DNA from: Pseudomonas sp. AN-1
GTDB lineage: Bacteria; Pseudomonadota; Gammaproteobacteria; Pseudomonadales; Pseudomonadaceae
NCBI RefSeq assembly: GCF_034057115.1
Contig: NZ_CP139195.1
Span: forward strand, 4,545,695-4,609,694
Length of the DNA: 64,000 nt
Direction: 5' to 3'
Position 1 is the stretch's first letter; each line of letters begins with the position of its first letter. Below are positions 10,321-23,183 of this stretch, piece by piece. The notes under the pieces are model-generated. The model did not search any database. It was not told where the DNA came from and saw nothing but the letters and a program-made list of their open reading frames with translations. The translations under genes were made by a program, and so were the position numbers.

Positions 10321-11181
10321 TCAGCCGAAGCGGCCGCTGCGATAGTCGGCCAGCGCCTGCTCGATCTGCTCGCGGCTGTTCATCACGAAGGGGCCGTACT
10401 GCACGATCGGCTCGCCGAGCGGCTTGCCGGCGATCAGCAGGGCGCGCGCACCGTTGGCGCTGGTCAGGTGCAGGCTGTCGCCGTCGGTGAGGCGTGCCAG
10501 CTGGCCGGCCTGGATGCTCCGGTCGCGCTGGCCGCGCACGGTCAGCTCGCCGGCGAACACGTGCAGCAGCACGTTGTGGCCGCGCGGCAGTTCGGGCATC
10601 AGGCAGGCGCCGGCGGGAAAGTCCAGCTGGTACAGCTGCGGCTCGGTGTGCGGGCGCTGCACGGCGCCGGCCTGCTCCTGCTCGCCCTCCCTGAAGCGCC
10701 CGGCGATCACCCGCACGCCGACGCCGCGCGCGCTGGTCAGCTGCGGGATCTCCTCCGGCGCGAAGTCGCGGTAGCTCGCCGGGCCCAGCTTGTCGGCGGC
10801 CGGCAGGTTCAGCCACAGCTGGAAGCCGAACAGGCGGCCCTGCTCCTGCTCGGGCATCTCGCTGTGCACGATGCCGCCTGCGGCGGTCATCCACTGTACG
10901 CCGCCGGGCACCAGCAGGCCGCGGTTGCCGAGGTGGTCCTCGTGGCGCATGCGTCCCTCGAGCATCAGGGTCACTGTCTCGAAGCCGCGGTGCGGGTGCG
11001 CCGGGAAGCCGCCGAGGTAGTCGCGGGCATCCACGGAGTCGAAGGCGTCCAGCATCAGGAACGGATCGAAGCGCTCCAGGCCGGGGCCGCCGATGAGGCG
11101 GGTCAGGCGCACGCCGTCGCCGTCGCTGGTAGCGCGGCCCTGGTGCAGGTCGAGGACGTCGCGGTAGTGGGGATAGCTCAT
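10321..11181 (-). CDS. Pirin family protein (cupin)
   Basis: A bicupin of 286 residues starting at ATG 11181. The N-terminal cupin has the metal-ligand pattern HPHRGFETVT and then H-S-E in GGIVHSEMP, matching pirins that bind Fe and, in some bacteria, act as quercetinases. The C-terminal pirin domain holds FVMNSREQIEQALADYRSGRFG, a frequent tail of the family. It faces the patatin gene with seven bases between stops. Biological role not determined by context. Confidence 0.9.
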   Translation of the reverse strand: MSYPHYRDVLDLHQGRATSDGDGVRLTRLIGGPGLERFDPFLMLDAFDSVDARDYLGGFPAHPHRGFETVTLMLEGRMRHEDHLGNRGLLVPGGVQWMTAAGGIVHSEMPEQEQGRLFGFQLWLNLPAADKLGPASYRDFAPEEIPQLTSARGVGVRVIAGRFREGEQEQAGAVQRPHTEPQLYQLDFPAGACLMPELPRGHNVLLHVFAGELTVRGQRDRSIQAGQLARLTDGDSLHLTSANGARALLIAGKPLGEPIVQYGPFVMNSREQIEQALADYRSGRFG

Positions 11182-11287
11182 GGCGGACTCCTTGCGTCGG
11201 GACATGCCGCCATTCTGGTTCAATCCGCCGGATGGATGGGTGCTGTTTTTGCACCCAATCCATCGATCTGCTCGATGGGTCTGCGCT

Positions 11288-12067
11288 TCACTCGCGGATC
11301 TGCAGGCGCCGCGCCTCGGTGTAGACGTAGCGCACCTTTTCGTACTCGAACGGCGAGTTGAGCTGGCCGTAGCGGAATTCGTTGATGTGGCGGCGGTCGA
11401 TGGCCATCAGCCCGTAGTAGGGGGTGGCCTGTTCGGTCAGGCCGGCCGCTGCGGCGGGATTGGCCGCGCCGCCGACCACGGCAGTGTCGAACAGCAGGCC
11501 GCCGGTGTCGCGCAGGTTGGACGGGCCGAGCAGCGGCAGCACCAGGTAGGGGCCTTCCTCGGCGCCCCAGTAGCCGAGGGTCTGGCCGAAGTCCTCGCTG
11601 CGCCGCTCCAGGCCCATGCGCGTGGCCGGGTCCCACAGGCCGCCGACGCCGAGGGTGGTGTTGAACAGCAGGCGCGCGGTGGTGGTCATGGCGTCGCGGC
11701 CCTGCAGCTGCAGCAGGTGGTTGGCCAGGCTGGGGATCTCGCCGAGGTTGGCGAAGAAGTGGCTGACGCCGCTGCGCACCAGGCGCGGGGTGACCAGGCG
11801 GTAGCCGTTGACCGCCGGCAGGTAGACCCACTCGTCGAAGCGCTGATTGAAGTGGTAGACGCGGCGGTTCCACTCCTCCCAGGGGTCGTTGTTGACCAGC
11901 GCCACCAGGGTGGCGCGCTCGAACTCGCGCTGGTCCAGGCGCGGGTTGAACTTCAGGCGCTCCAGCGGCTGGGTGAAGCCATCGGCGTCGGCGGGCTGCC
12001 CGGCCAGGGCGCCGGCGCTGGCGGCGAGCAGCAGGGTCGGCAGCAGGCGGCGCAGGGATTCAGTCAC
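11288..12067 (-). CDS. MlaA/VacJ-like outer-membrane lipid-asymmetry protein
   Basis: A 259-residue member of the MlaA (VacJ) family, which removes misplaced phospholipids from the outer leaflet of the outer membrane. Conserved blocks include [43 protein letters not shown] and the [19 protein letters not shown] signature. It has a hydrophobic signal sequence but no lipobox Cys: the export signal ends in [11 protein letters not shown], so unlike classical MlaA it is probably not lipidated. Start is GTG 12067, eight bases inside the end of the upstream alpha/beta hydrolase gene, implying translational coupling. No other mla genes are nearby; a second, canonical mlaA is expected elsewhere. Confidence 0.85.
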   Translation of the reverse strand: MTESLRRLLPTLLLAASAGALAGQPADADGFTQPLERLKFNPRLDQREFERATLVALVNNDPWEEWNRRVYHFNQRFDEWVYLPAVNGYRLVTPRLVRSGVSHFFANLGEIPSLANHLLQLQGRDAMTTTARLLFNTTLGVGGLWDPATRMGLERRSEDFGQTLGYWGAEEGPYLVLPLLGPSNLRDTGGLLFDTAVVGGAANPAAAAGLTEQATPYYGLMAIDRRHINEFRYGQLNSPFEYEKVRYVYTEARRLQIRE

Positions 12068-13355
12068 GGAAGAACTCCAGCATGGCCTGGGTGTTGACCC
12101 GGTAGTTCATGTTGCCGCAGTGCCCGCCGCGCGGGAACAGGGTCAGGCGCGCGCCGAGGGTGCGGCGCAGGAAACCGAGGTCGCCGGGGCCGAGGATCAG
12201 GTCGTCGCGGTTGTGGAACACGGCGATCTTGTCGCTGCCGGCCAGGTAGCCCTGCAGCGAATAGAGGCTGACCTGGTCGATCAGCTGCAGCAGGCTGTTG
12301 CCGTCGCCTTGGGCGCGCCAGTAGGGCAGCAGCTGCTCGCGGATGTAGCACTCGAAGTCGCAGAGCAGGGCGCGCTTGAAGAAGGGCGTCAGGCTGGTGC
12401 CCTCGTCCATCGGGTAGGTCGGCGGCAGGACCACGCCGCGGCGGTTGATCAGGTCCGAGGTGAAGGCGATGTCGGCGGCGGCGAAGCGGAAGGCGGCGCC
12501 GATCAGCATGGCCATTTCCTCGTCGGAGAGGCGCTGCCTCGACTGCTGGAAGTCGTAGAGCATGGCCGCGTCGATCTCCACCGCGCCGCGCTCCTCGAAG
12601 TAGCGCGCCAGCTTGCCGAGCACCAGGTCGTAGAAGGTGCGGGTGCTGTCGATGCCGCGCACCTCGGTCTGCACCAGGCGGTCGAGGTTGCTCACCGAGG
12701 TGTACAGGTTGACCGGCGGGTTGATCAGCAGCACGCGGCGGAAGTTGAACGCCTGGCGCTCTTCGTCGAGCCGGCTGACGAAGGCGGCGTGCAGGCCGCC
12801 GAGGCTGTAGCCGGTCAGGTACCAGTCGGTCACCGGCAGGTCCCGCTGCTGCTCGCGGATCCTCTCCATCACCCGGTACAGGTCGATGGCGTCGCGGTCG
12901 GAGATGCCCGGCGTGGCGTGGCGCGAGGCGGCGGCCATGAAGTCGTAGCTGGTCGGCGAGGACAGCTGCACCACGTGGTAGCCCGCGCCGTAGTACAGGC
13001 GCTTGAGTTCCTCGGTCTTGCCGTTGGCGTAGTGCGCGCCGGTGCCGGAAATGATGAACACCAGCGGTGCCGGGCCGGCCTGGCGGGCCAGGCGGTAGCG
13101 CAGCTTCTTCACCGCCCAGAAGTTGTCCGGCAGCTCGCGGCGTGGCCGCAGGCGCAGGCTGTAGTCGGCCTGGTCGATGTCGGCGAGCTCGGGCAGGGCG
13201 GGGCGCAGCTCCGGCGGGGTGGTGGCGATGGTCGCCTCGAAGGGATTGGTCAGGGGGAAGCCGTAGGCCTCGCCGGCGATCTCGTTGACGGCCGCCTGGG
13301 CGCCGCCGAGCCAGAGCGCGGCGAGCAGCAACAGCAGGTGGGAAACTCGGGGCAT
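12060..13355 (-). CDS. Exported alpha/beta hydrolase, substrate unknown
   Basis: A 431-residue protein with a clear signal peptide ([18 protein letters not shown], then AQA). The nucleophile elbow GYSLGG and a late His in FPRGGHCGN give an alpha/beta-hydrolase fold with Ser and His; the Asp is likely in [24 protein letters not shown] is the oxyanion-side strand. It overlaps the MlaA-like gene by eight bases, a pairing also found in other Pseudomonas. Together with the partner's envelope family, that suggests a periplasmic lipase or esterase acting on lipids at the outer membrane, but no family function is known to me. Confidence 0.75.
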   Translation of the reverse strand: MPRVSHLLLLLAALWLGGAQAAVNEIAGEAYGFPLTNPFEATIATTPPELRPALPELADIDQADYSLRLRPRRELPDNFWAVKKLRYRLARQAGPAPLVFIISGTGAHYANGKTEELKRLYYGAGYHVVQLSSPTSYDFMAAASRHATPGISDRDAIDLYRVMERIREQQRDLPVTDWYLTGYSLGGLHAAFVSRLDEERQAFNFRRVLLINPPVNLYTSVSNLDRLVQTEVRGIDSTRTFYDLVLGKLARYFEERGAVEIDAAMLYDFQQSRQRLSDEEMAMLIGAAFRFAAADIAFTSDLINRRGVVLPPTYPMDEGTSLTPFFKRALLCDFECYIREQLLPYWRAQGDGNSLLQLIDQVSLYSLQGYLAGSDKIAVFHNRDDLILGPGDLGFLRRTLGARLTLFPRGGHCGNMNYRVNTQAMLEFFRD

Positions 13356-13592
13356 TCGGCAACCTTCCGCCTTGGGCGGGTCGGGGCTAGGACAGGGTCA
13401 GACTCGTGGGCGGGCCGCGAGTTGCGCCGGATCGACCGGCGGGCGCGGCATCCGCTCGCCGGCCCGCAAGCGGCGCCGGGGCATTTTCCCAGAAAAGCAG
13501 GCGAAATGGCGGGCACGACCTTTGGCCGGAGCGGAGAAGTCCGTTCCGGCGACAATCCCGTTTCGGGACTGTTGCTGGCAACCGTGGGACGG

Positions 13593-13937
13593 TCAGAAGT
13601 CGTTGTCGTCGTCCTGCTTTCTCAGTACCTCCAGATGCTTGCGCGCCAGGGCCAGGAAGCGCGGCGTCAGGCCGATGTCCTCGTACAGCGGATCGCCCTG
13701 TTCGTCGGTGGCCACCACCCGGGTGCCCTTCACGTAGGGAAAGCTTTCCTCCAGCTCCTGCAGCGCGGCGCCGACCAGATCGCCGAGCAGTTCCTCGGCG
13801 TGGCGCCTCGGGTACATCTCGCTGAGCGCCGCCAGGCGGGCCGCCGACTCCAGGTCGAGCGGAATGCTGTAGGTGGTCTTGCTCAGCCGGCCCTTGGCGC
13901 TGAGTTCCCAGTCGTTGACCAGATCGCGGATCTTCAT
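13593..13937 (-). CDS. Conserved small protein with a possible ribbon-helix-helix core
   Basis: A 114-residue protein, conserved beside ppc in Pseudomonas; I do not assign a function. Residues about 18-60 show a short strand (TTYSIPLD) followed by two helices separated by a turn, the pattern of ribbon-helix-helix DNA-binding proteins; the rest is charged and ends in an acidic tail (KQDDDNDF). There is no signal peptide or membrane segment. It is divergent from ppc across 117 bases. Confidence 0.7.
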   Translation of the reverse strand: MKIRDLVNDWELSAKGRLSKTTYSIPLDLESAARLAALSEMYPRRHAEELLGDLVGAALQELEESFPYVKGTRVVATDEQGDPLYEDIGLTPRFLALARKHLEVLRKQDDDNDF

Positions 13938-14054
13938 GCCTGCCTCCCGGCCTGCGCGGACTGCCCGTCACGGGGGTGTAGTGATAAAAAGCCTAGACTG
14001 CAGTTGAGGCTCCTGCCGCACGGGGCGGCACTGGCGAGGACGGAGGAGGCGGGC

Positions 14055-17508
<3,454 letters not shown>

Positions 17509-17529
17509 TCGCTCGCCTGCTGTGCCAAG

Positions 17530-17559
17530 CGGCCCGCCCTGTGCGGGCCGTTTGCATTT
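17530..17559 (+). terminator. Terminator after adk
   Basis: An 8-bp GC stem (17530-17537 with 17543-17550) with a five-base loop and a T-rich tail (TTTGCATTT). It lies 21 bases after the adk stop. Confidence 0.65.
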
Positions 17560-17597
17560 ACAATGCCCGCCCGTTTGCCATCACACCGGATACCGTC

Positions 17598-18272
17598 ATG
17601 ACCACCCTGCTGGCCCTGGATACCGCCACCGAAGCCTGTTCCGTCGCCCTGCTGCACGAGGGCCGCGTGCTCAGCCGCTACGAGGTGATCCCGCGCCTGC
17701 ATGCCCAGCGCGTGCTGCCGATGGTCCAGGAGGTGCTGGCCGAGGCCGGCATCGCCCTGGCGGCGGTCGACGCCATCGCCTTCGGCCGCGGCCCGGGCGC
17801 CTTCACCGGCGTGCGCATCGCCGTCGGCGTGGTCCAGGGCCTGGCCTTCGCCCTCGACCGGCCGGTGCTGCCGGTCTCCAACCTCGCCGTGCTCGCCCAG
17901 CGCGCCCACCGCGAGCAGGGCGCGAGCCGGGTGGCGGCCGCCATCGACGCGCGCATGGACGAGGTCTACTGGGGCTGCTACCAGCTGGAGGGCGGCGAGA
18001 TGCGCCTGGCCGGCGTCGAAGCGGTGTTGCCGCCGGAGCAGGCCGCCCTGCCGCGCGGCACCGACGGCGAGTGGTTCGGCGCCGGCACCGGCTGGGGCTA
18101 TGCGGCGCGCATCCCGCTGGCGGTCAGCGCCATGGATGCCGGCCTGCTGCCGCACGCCGAGGATCTGCTGCAGCTGGCGACCTTCGCCTGGGCGCGCGGC
18201 GAGGCCGTGCCGGCCGAGCAGGCCCAGCCGGTCTACCTGCGCGACAACGTGGCCACGCCGAAAAAGGGCTGA
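17598..18272 (+). CDS. tsaB: tRNA t6A biosynthesis protein TsaB
   Basis: A non-catalytic ASKHA-fold partner of TsaD in the TsaBDE complex that makes N6-threonylcarbamoyladenosine at tRNA position 37. The 224-residue product starts at ATG 17598 (MTTLLALDTATEACSVAL); 19 further upstream residues in frame lack similarity. Family blocks GRGPGAFTGVRIAVG and DARMDEVYWG are clear. Its stop lies five bases before the next gene's GTG. Confidence 0.94.
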   Translation: MTTLLALDTATEACSVALLHEGRVLSRYEVIPRLHAQRVLPMVQEVLAEAGIALAAVDAIAFGRGPGAFTGVRIAVGVVQGLAFALDRPVLPVSNLAVLAQRAHREQGASRVAAAIDARMDEVYWGCYQLEGGEMRLAGVEAVLPPEQAALPRGTDGEWFGAGTGWGYAARIPLAVSAMDAGLLPHAEDLLQLATFAWARGEAVPAEQAQPVYLRDNVATPKKG

Positions 18273-18277
18273 GGCCC

Positions 18278-19132
18278 GTGCTGCCGTACTTCCTCGGCTG
18301 TCCGTCGTGGAACGAGCCGGCCTGGCGCGGTGGCCTGTATCCGGCCGGCAGCGCCAGCCGCGACTTCCTCGCCGCCTACTGCCGGGTGTTCAATACGGTG
18401 GAAGGCAACACCACCTTCTACGCCCGGCCCGCCGCTGCCACCCTGGCGCGCTGGGCGCAGACCATGCCGGAAGGCTTCCGCTTCTGTGCCAAGCTGCCGC
18501 GCGACATCAGCCACGAGGGTGACCTGCGCGCCAATCTCGCCGCCGCCGGCGACTTTCTCGAGCTGCTGGCGCCGCTGGGCGCGCGGGTCGCACCGCTGTG
18601 GCTGCAGCTGCCGGCCAGCTTCGGCCCGCCGCGGCTCGCCGAACTGGCCGCCTTCATCGACGGACTGGCCGCGCCGCATGGCCTGGCGGTCGAGGTGCGC
18701 CACCCGGCGTTCTTCGCCCGCGGCGACGAGGAGAAGGCGCTCAACCGCCTGCTGCTGGAGCGCGGCGTGGAGCGCATCGGCCTCGACTCGCGCGCGCTGT
18801 TCAGCTGCACCGAGCGCAGTCCGGCGGTGCTCCATGCGCAGAGCAAGAAACCGCGCGTGCCGCCGCGCCCGGCGGCCTTCACCCGCCAGCCGCAGGTGCG
18901 CTTCATCGGCCATCCCGATCTCGCAGCCAACGACGCCTTCCTCGCCCCCTGGCTGGACAAGGTCGCCGCCTGGATCGAGGAAGGCCGCGCGCCGCACGTC
19001 TACCTGCACACCCCCGACAACCACCGCGCGCCCGAGCTGGCGCGGCGCTTCCATGCGCAGCTGATGGCGCGCCTGCCCGGCCTGCCGGCGCTGGCCGAGA
19101 GCAGCAGCGGCGAACAGCTCGGTCTCTTGTAG
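18278..19132 (+). CDS. DUF72 domain protein (YecE-like TIM barrel)
   Basis: A 284-residue DUF72 protein starting at GTG 18278, just after tsaB. The N-terminal FLGCPSWNEPAWRGGLYP, the NTVEGNTTFYARP block, and VEVRHPAFF match the family, which folds as a TIM barrel; its activity is not established. The gene ends with a TAG that is part of a 21-base inverted repeat, so its last codons may have been set by insertion of that repeat. Confidence 0.85.
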   Translation: MLPYFLGCPSWNEPAWRGGLYPAGSASRDFLAAYCRVFNTVEGNTTFYARPAAATLARWAQTMPEGFRFCAKLPRDISHEGDLRANLAAAGDFLELLAPLGARVAPLWLQLPASFGPPRLAELAAFIDGLAAPHGLAVEVRHPAFFARGDEEKALNRLLLERGVERIGLDSRALFSCTERSPAVLHAQSKKPRVPPRPAAFTRQPQVRFIGHPDLAANDAFLAPWLDKVAAWIEEGRAPHVYLHTPDNHRAPELARRFHAQLMARLPGLPALAESSSGEQLGLL

Positions 19133-19185
19133 GGGCGAATTCATTCGCCCGACGGGGCCGTGCCGGCGAATGAATTCGCCCCTAC
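19129..19185. repeat. REP-type palindrome
   Basis: Perfect 21-base inverted arms (19129-19149 and 19165-19185) that begin GTAGGGGCGAATTCATTCG, with a 15-base loop. The left arm supplies the stop codon of the DUF72 gene. The sequence class is common between Pseudomonas genes, and the hairpin may also end transcription. Confidence 0.8.
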
Positions 19186-19323
19186 AGGTCAGCCGGTCAG
19201 CCGTGCCAACTCGATCGAGTGGATGGTGGCGCCTCCCCGATCACTAGCGCATTCCCGCGTCCATCGCCTGCCCGGCTCTTTCGCGCTACCCTCGCCGCAC
19301 CACCACGGACTGGATTGTCTGCC

Positions 19324-20175
19324 ATGCCCCTGCCGCGCCTGGCGCTGCTCGTCGCCCTGGCCATGCTGGCCTTCGCCGCCAACTCGCTGCTGTGCCGCAT
19401 CGCCCTGCGCGACGGCCATATCGACGCCGCCAGCTTCACCGCCATCCGCCTCGCCTCCGGCGCCCTGGCGCTGTGGCTGATCGTGCGCCTGCGTCAGCGG
19501 GCGGCGCGCGCAGTGCTGGGCGGCAGCTGGCCGTCGGCGCTGGCGCTGTTCGCCTATGCGGCGGGCTTCTCCTGGGCCTACCTGCAGCTGTCCGCCGCCA
19601 CCGGCGCGCTGCTGCTGTTCGGCGCGGTGCAGGCCAGCATGATCCTCTGGGGACTGTGGCGCGGCGAGCGGCTGACGGCGGGACAGGGCTGCGGCCTGCT
19701 GCTGGCCGGCGCCGGGCTGGCCGTGCTGCTGCTGCCCGGCGCCAGCGCGCCGGCGGCGCTGCCGGCGCTGGCCATGCTGCTGGCGGGGGTGGCCTGGGGC
19801 GTCTACTCGCTGCGCGGCCGCGGCGTCGGCGACGCCACGGGCAGCACCGCCGGCAACTTCCTGCGCTGCCTGCCGCTGGCCCTGCTGCTCGGCCTCGCCG
19901 GCCTGCCCTGGGCGCAGCTGGACGGCGCCGGGGTGCTCTACGCGCTGCTCTCCGGCGCGCTGGCCTCGGGCGTCGGCTACGCCCTGTGGTACGCGGTGCT
20001 GCCGGCGCTGCGCGCCACCCAGGCGGCCACCGTGCAGCTCAGCGTGCCGTTGATCACCGCGCTGCTCGGCGTGCTGCTGCTCGGCGAGCCCTTCGGGGCG
20101 CGCCTGCTGCTGGCCGCGGCGCTGCTGCTCGGCGGCGTGGCCTGGGTGCTGCTCGGCCGCGCGCCTGCGCGCTGA
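19324..20175 (+). CDS. EamA/DMT-family metabolite exporter
   Basis: A 283-residue inner-membrane protein with ten predicted hydrophobic segments in two EamA repeats. I start at ATG 19324 ([20 protein letters not shown]); the open frame extends 105 bases upstream without similarity. [12 protein letters not shown] and the second-repeat [17 protein letters not shown] are typical of drug/metabolite transporters. The exported compound cannot be told. Confidence 0.85.
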   Translation: MPLPRLALLVALAMLAFAANSLLCRIALRDGHIDAASFTAIRLASGALALWLIVRLRQRAARAVLGGSWPSALALFAYAAGFSWAYLQLSAATGALLLFGAVQASMILWGLWRGERLTAGQGCGLLLAGAGLAVLLLPGASAPAALPALAMLLAGVAWGVYSLRGRGVGDATGSTAGNFLRCLPLALLLGLAGLPWAQLDGAGVLYALLSGALASGVGYALWYAVLPALRATQAATVQLSVPLITALLGVLLLGEPFGARLLLAAALLLGGVAWVLLGRAPAR

Positions 20176-20224
20176 GGCGATCTTTGGCAGAATGGCGCCC
20201 CCTTTCTCCTGCCCGGTAGCCCCG

Positions 20225-20998
20225 ATGTCCGTCAGCCCCGTCCGTGTCCGCGTCGAAGCTCTGAGTCCCGCCCATGTCGCGGCCGCCCATCAGTGGGCGA
20301 CCCGTCTCGGACTGGCGGAGGAGGGCGATGCCGAATTCGCCCTGCAGCTGGGCGACGCCGGCCTGCAACTGGTCGACCTCGGTCCAGATGCGCCGGGGCC
20401 GGTGCGCGTCGACTTCGTCGAGGGCGCCAGCGCCCATCGGCGCCTGTTCGGCGGCGGCAGCGGGCAGATGATCGCCAAGGCAGTCGGCATCCAGAGCGGC
20501 GTGCGTCCGCGCATCCTCGACGCCACCGCCGGCCTGGGGCGCGACGCCTTCGTGCTGGCCAGCCTCGGCTGCGCGCTGACCCTGATCGAGCGCCAGCCGC
20601 TGGTCGCCGCGCTGCTCGAGGACGGCCTGGCGCGCGCCGCCCGCGACCCCGAGGTGGCGCCGATCGTCGCGCAGATGCAGCTGCTGACCGGCAACGCGGT
20701 GGAGCTGATGCAGGGCTGGGCCGGCGAGCCGCCGCAGGTGATCTACCTCGACCCGATGTTCCCGCACCGCGACAAGAGCGCGCTGGTGAAGAAGGAAATG
20801 CGCCTGTTCCGCCCCTTGGTCGGCGACGACCTCGACGCCCCGGCGCTGCTCGCGGCGGCGCTGGCGCTGGCCAGCCACCGGGTGGTGGTCAAGCGCCCGC
20901 GCAAGGCGCCGTGTATCGACGGCCCCAGGCCCTCCCACCAGCTGGAGGGCAAGTCCAGCCGCTACGACATCTACCCGAAGAAGGCGCTAAAGGGCTAG
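20225..20998 (+). CDS. rsmJ: 16S rRNA m2G1516 methyltransferase RsmJ
   Basis: SAM-dependent N2-methyltransferase for 16S rRNA G1516. The 257-residue product starts at ATG 20225. The SAM motif [14 protein letters not shown], the catalytic [18 protein letters not shown] and the C-terminal KRPRKAP are highly characteristic. It lies 49 bases after the EamA gene. Confidence 0.94.
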   Translation: MSVSPVRVRVEALSPAHVAAAHQWATRLGLAEEGDAEFALQLGDAGLQLVDLGPDAPGPVRVDFVEGASAHRRLFGGGSGQMIAKAVGIQSGVRPRILDATAGLGRDAFVLASLGCALTLIERQPLVAALLEDGLARAARDPEVAPIVAQMQLLTGNAVELMQGWAGEPPQVIYLDPMFPHRDKSALVKKEMRLFRPLVGDDLDAPALLAAALALASHRVVVKRPRKAPCIDGPRPSHQLEGKSSRYDIYPKKALKG

Positions 20999-21033
20999 GC
21001 TGAGGGCATCGACCGCGGGATGAGGGCAGCCCC

Positions 21034-21822
21034 GTGCAGAATGTCCGCGTAGCGCTGTTCATCGATGCCGACAACTCGCCGAGCCGCAAGATCGAGGGCA
21101 TCCTCGCCGAACTGGCGGTGCTCGGCGTGGTGTCCATCCGCCGCGCCTACGGCAACTGGAAGAGCCCGCGGCTGGAGTCCTGGGTGCAGGTGCTGCACGA
21201 GCACGCCATCCAGCCCATCCAGCAGTTCGACCTGGTCAAGGGCAAGAATGCCACCGACATGGCGATGGCCATCGACGCCATGGACGTGCTGCACGGCAAG
21301 CCGGTCGAGGTGTTCTGCCTGGTGTCCTCGGATTGCGACTTCACCCCGCTGGTCACCCGCCTACGCGCCGACGGCAAGCAGGTGATCGGCTTCGGCGAGC
21401 GCAAGTCGCCGGAACCCTACGTCAACGCCTGCTCGCGCTTCGTCTACCTCGACGACATGCCGGTAGAGGTGACCATCCAGCCGCTGGGCACCAGCGCCAA
21501 CCCCGCCGAGGCCGAGGAGGAGGGGGTGGCCTGCGTGCCGCCGGCGGTGGCGCTGGTCAGCCGGCGCAGCGCCCCCCAGCTCAAGGGCGACAGCAAGCTG
21601 ATGAACCTGCTGCGCAACGCGGTGCTGTACGCCGCCGACGACGATGGCTGGGCGCCGCTCGGCCTGGTCGGCTCGCGCATTGCCAACCAGGCCTCCTTCG
21701 AGCCGCGCAACTACGGCTATTCGCGGCTGATCGACCTGTTCGCCGCCATCGACCTGTTCGAGGTGCGCCGCGTCGGCAACCACCCGCAGGTGCGCTACCG
21801 GCGGCGTTCCCCTGCCTCCTGA
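21034..21822 (+). CDS. NYN (PIN-like) ribonuclease-fold protein with C-terminal OST-HTH/LOTUS domain
   Basis: A 262-residue protein starting at GTG 21034. Residues 1-150 form a NYN/DUF88 domain: acidic residues at ALFIDADN, KNATDMAMAID and VSSDCDFTPL make up the predicted metal site, so a nuclease is plausible. Residues about 185-260 (LKGDSKLMNLLRNAV to FEVRRVG) match an OST-HTH/LOTUS domain, thought to bind RNA or RNA-protein complexes. The two-domain arrangement is known in bacteria as LabA-like proteins, whose targets are mostly unknown. It lies 35 bases after rsmJ. Confidence 0.85.
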   Translation: MQNVRVALFIDADNSPSRKIEGILAELAVLGVVSIRRAYGNWKSPRLESWVQVLHEHAIQPIQQFDLVKGKNATDMAMAIDAMDVLHGKPVEVFCLVSSDCDFTPLVTRLRADGKQVIGFGERKSPEPYVNACSRFVYLDDMPVEVTIQPLGTSANPAEAEEEGVACVPPAVALVSRRSAPQLKGDSKLMNLLRNAVLYAADDDGWAPLGLVGSRIANQASFEPRNYGYSRLIDLFAAIDLFEVRRVGNHPQVRYRRRSPAS

Positions 21823-21981
21823 ACGCGCGCGGTGTGCGGCAAATGTCGACTGCGTCGCCCCGCTGCAAAAAAAGGCCCTTCATGTCGCATGGGTTATTGG
21901 CGATTGCGTTGCCATGGCCTAGTGTCGATGGGCCGCCAGGATCGCGGCGGTACCCCGTCACTGACACAAGGAGTGTCGATC

Positions 21982-22311
21982 ATGTCGAAACTGCGTGTTT
22001 CCTCCCTGCTGTTCGCCCTGCTCACCGGATTCTCCACGCTGGCCTCGGCTGCCGAGGCACCGGCGTCTGCCGCCCCGTCGGTGGCGGTTCAGGCGACGGC
22101 CGAAGCGCCGCTGGCCAAGGTCGATCTGAACAGCGCCGACGCGGAAACCCTGGCGCGCGAGCTGAACGGCATCGGCGAGGCCAAGGCCCGCGCCATCGTC
22201 GAGTATCGCGAGGCCAACGGCGCGTTCACCTCGGTGGACGAGTTGCTGGAAGTGAAGGGCATCGGTGCGGCGACGCTGGAGAAGAATCGCGAGCGGCTGG
22301 TCGCCAACTGA
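21982..22311 (+). CDS. Secreted ComEA-like helix-hairpin-helix protein
   Basis: A 109-residue protein: signal peptide (1-23, ending ASAAEA), a short Ala/Pro linker, and a ComEA-type double helix-hairpin-helix (VDLNSADAETLARELNGIG, then LLEVKGIGAATLEKN). ComEA binds incoming DNA in the periplasm of transformable bacteria. Start ATG 21982 follows AAGGAG. It is monocistronic, with its own terminator; no competence genes are near. Confidence 0.87.
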   Translation: MSKLRVSSLLFALLTGFSTLASAAEAPASAAPSVAVQATAEAPLAKVDLNSADAETLARELNGIGEAKARAIVEYREANGAFTSVDELLEVKGIGAATLEKNRERLVAN

Positions 22312-22333
22312 GGCTATGCCTGTCTGAACGAAG

Positions 22334-22362
22334 GGGCCGGTCTCGCGACCGGCCCTCTTGTC
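22334..22362 (+). terminator. Terminator after the ComEA-like gene
   Basis: A perfect 9-bp stem (22334-22342 with 22347-22355), a four-base loop and a T-rich tail (TCTTGTCT). It lies between convergent genes and may serve both. Confidence 0.7.
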
Positions 22363-22381
22363 TGCTGGACCTTTGTGGCGA

Positions 22382-22831
22382 TCAGCCGAAGAACTTGCCG
22401 AGCATGCGGGCGACGAAGCCGCCTTCGATGTTGCGCTTGACGAAGGACACGTAGTGCTTGTCGTCGCGCTTGATGTGGTTGGTCAGCCACAGGCCGATGT
22501 CGGTGCGCACTTCCTTGGCCACCCGGAAGGTTTCCTCGCCCTTGCCCAGGCGCTCGTGGTAGGCGTGGGCGCGGGCCTTGAAGGCCTCGTGCACCTGGTG
22601 ATGGGCCTCCAGCATCGGGTAGCCGGCCTTGGCCATCAGGCTCTCCTCGAAGGTGTTGTGGGAGATGGCATAGTCGATCAGCGACTTGATGACGTGCTCG
22701 ACTTCGTCGGCGTTGCGCGTCTTGATCGCGTGGTCGATCTCCTCCAGATACTCGAAGATGCGCTTGTGCTGCTCATCGATGATATCGATGCCGGTTTCGA
22801 ATTCTGCTGTCCAGGAAATGACAAAGCTCAT
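22382..22831 (-). CDS. Bacteriohemerythrin, copy 1
   Basis: A 149-residue single-domain hemerythrin that binds O2 at a non-heme di-iron site. The ligand pattern is present: DEQHKRIFEYLEEIDH, HNTFEESLM, EAHHQVHEAF, and NHIKRDDKHY. I start at ATG 22831 (MSFVISWTAEFETG); the open frame upstream has no similarity. Very similar to the next gene on the left-to-right map, in tandem and in the same direction. Probable roles are oxygen storage or delivery, or sensing, at low oxygen. Confidence 0.93.
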   Translation of the reverse strand: MSFVISWTAEFETGIDIIDEQHKRIFEYLEEIDHAIKTRNADEVEHVIKSLIDYAISHNTFEESLMAKAGYPMLEAHHQVHEAFKARAHAYHERLGKGEETFRVAKEVRTDIGLWLTNHIKRDDKHYVSFVKRNIEGGFVARMLGKFFG

Positions 22832-23183
22832 GGCGTAGATCCCTTGTCCTGTGAACGTTTGAATCGCGCTGGCGTGGTGCCCTGCATATCTTCCGCCGGC
22901 GCTCGTCCTGCTCGCCGGTAGCCATCGGTGACAGGCGTCAGCCTGACCGGGCACGCACGTCCTCGTGGTCCGTGCGGTTGGATGGATATCAGGTGCTGGG
23001 GTTGTTGCTCGTTCCCTGAGTCAGGCCTCCCCTGGAGGTGTGGATGTGTATGGCAGGCCGGAGTTGGCTGGATGGCATGGGTGTTCGTCTCTTTTATTGT
23101 TGTTATCGGGGACTGCTACTGCCTGCGCTGCAGGTCCGGTCTGGTAGCCGGCCTGCAGGCCTGGTCGATCGCCGCCAAGGCGA
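22832..23183. other. 352-base gap between the two bacteriohemerythrin genes
   Basis: It carries the 5' leader of copy 1 and is of lower GC content in part (a TTTTATTGTTGTTAT patch near 23093). Small open frames here lack ribosome sites or recognisable content, and I see no RNA gene. The leader just above each hemerythrin start shares a GTGAACGTTT/GTAAACGTTT word. Confidence 0.5.

Noticed and set aside
11231..11265. Hairpin GGGTGC...GCACCC after the MlaA-like gene as a terminator
   Set aside because: The T run is inside the loop and not after the stem in either direction, so it is not a standard terminator.
22965..23147. 60-codon open frame between the hemerythrin genes
   Set aside because: No ribosome site, no similarity, and it ends within the gap; chance frame.
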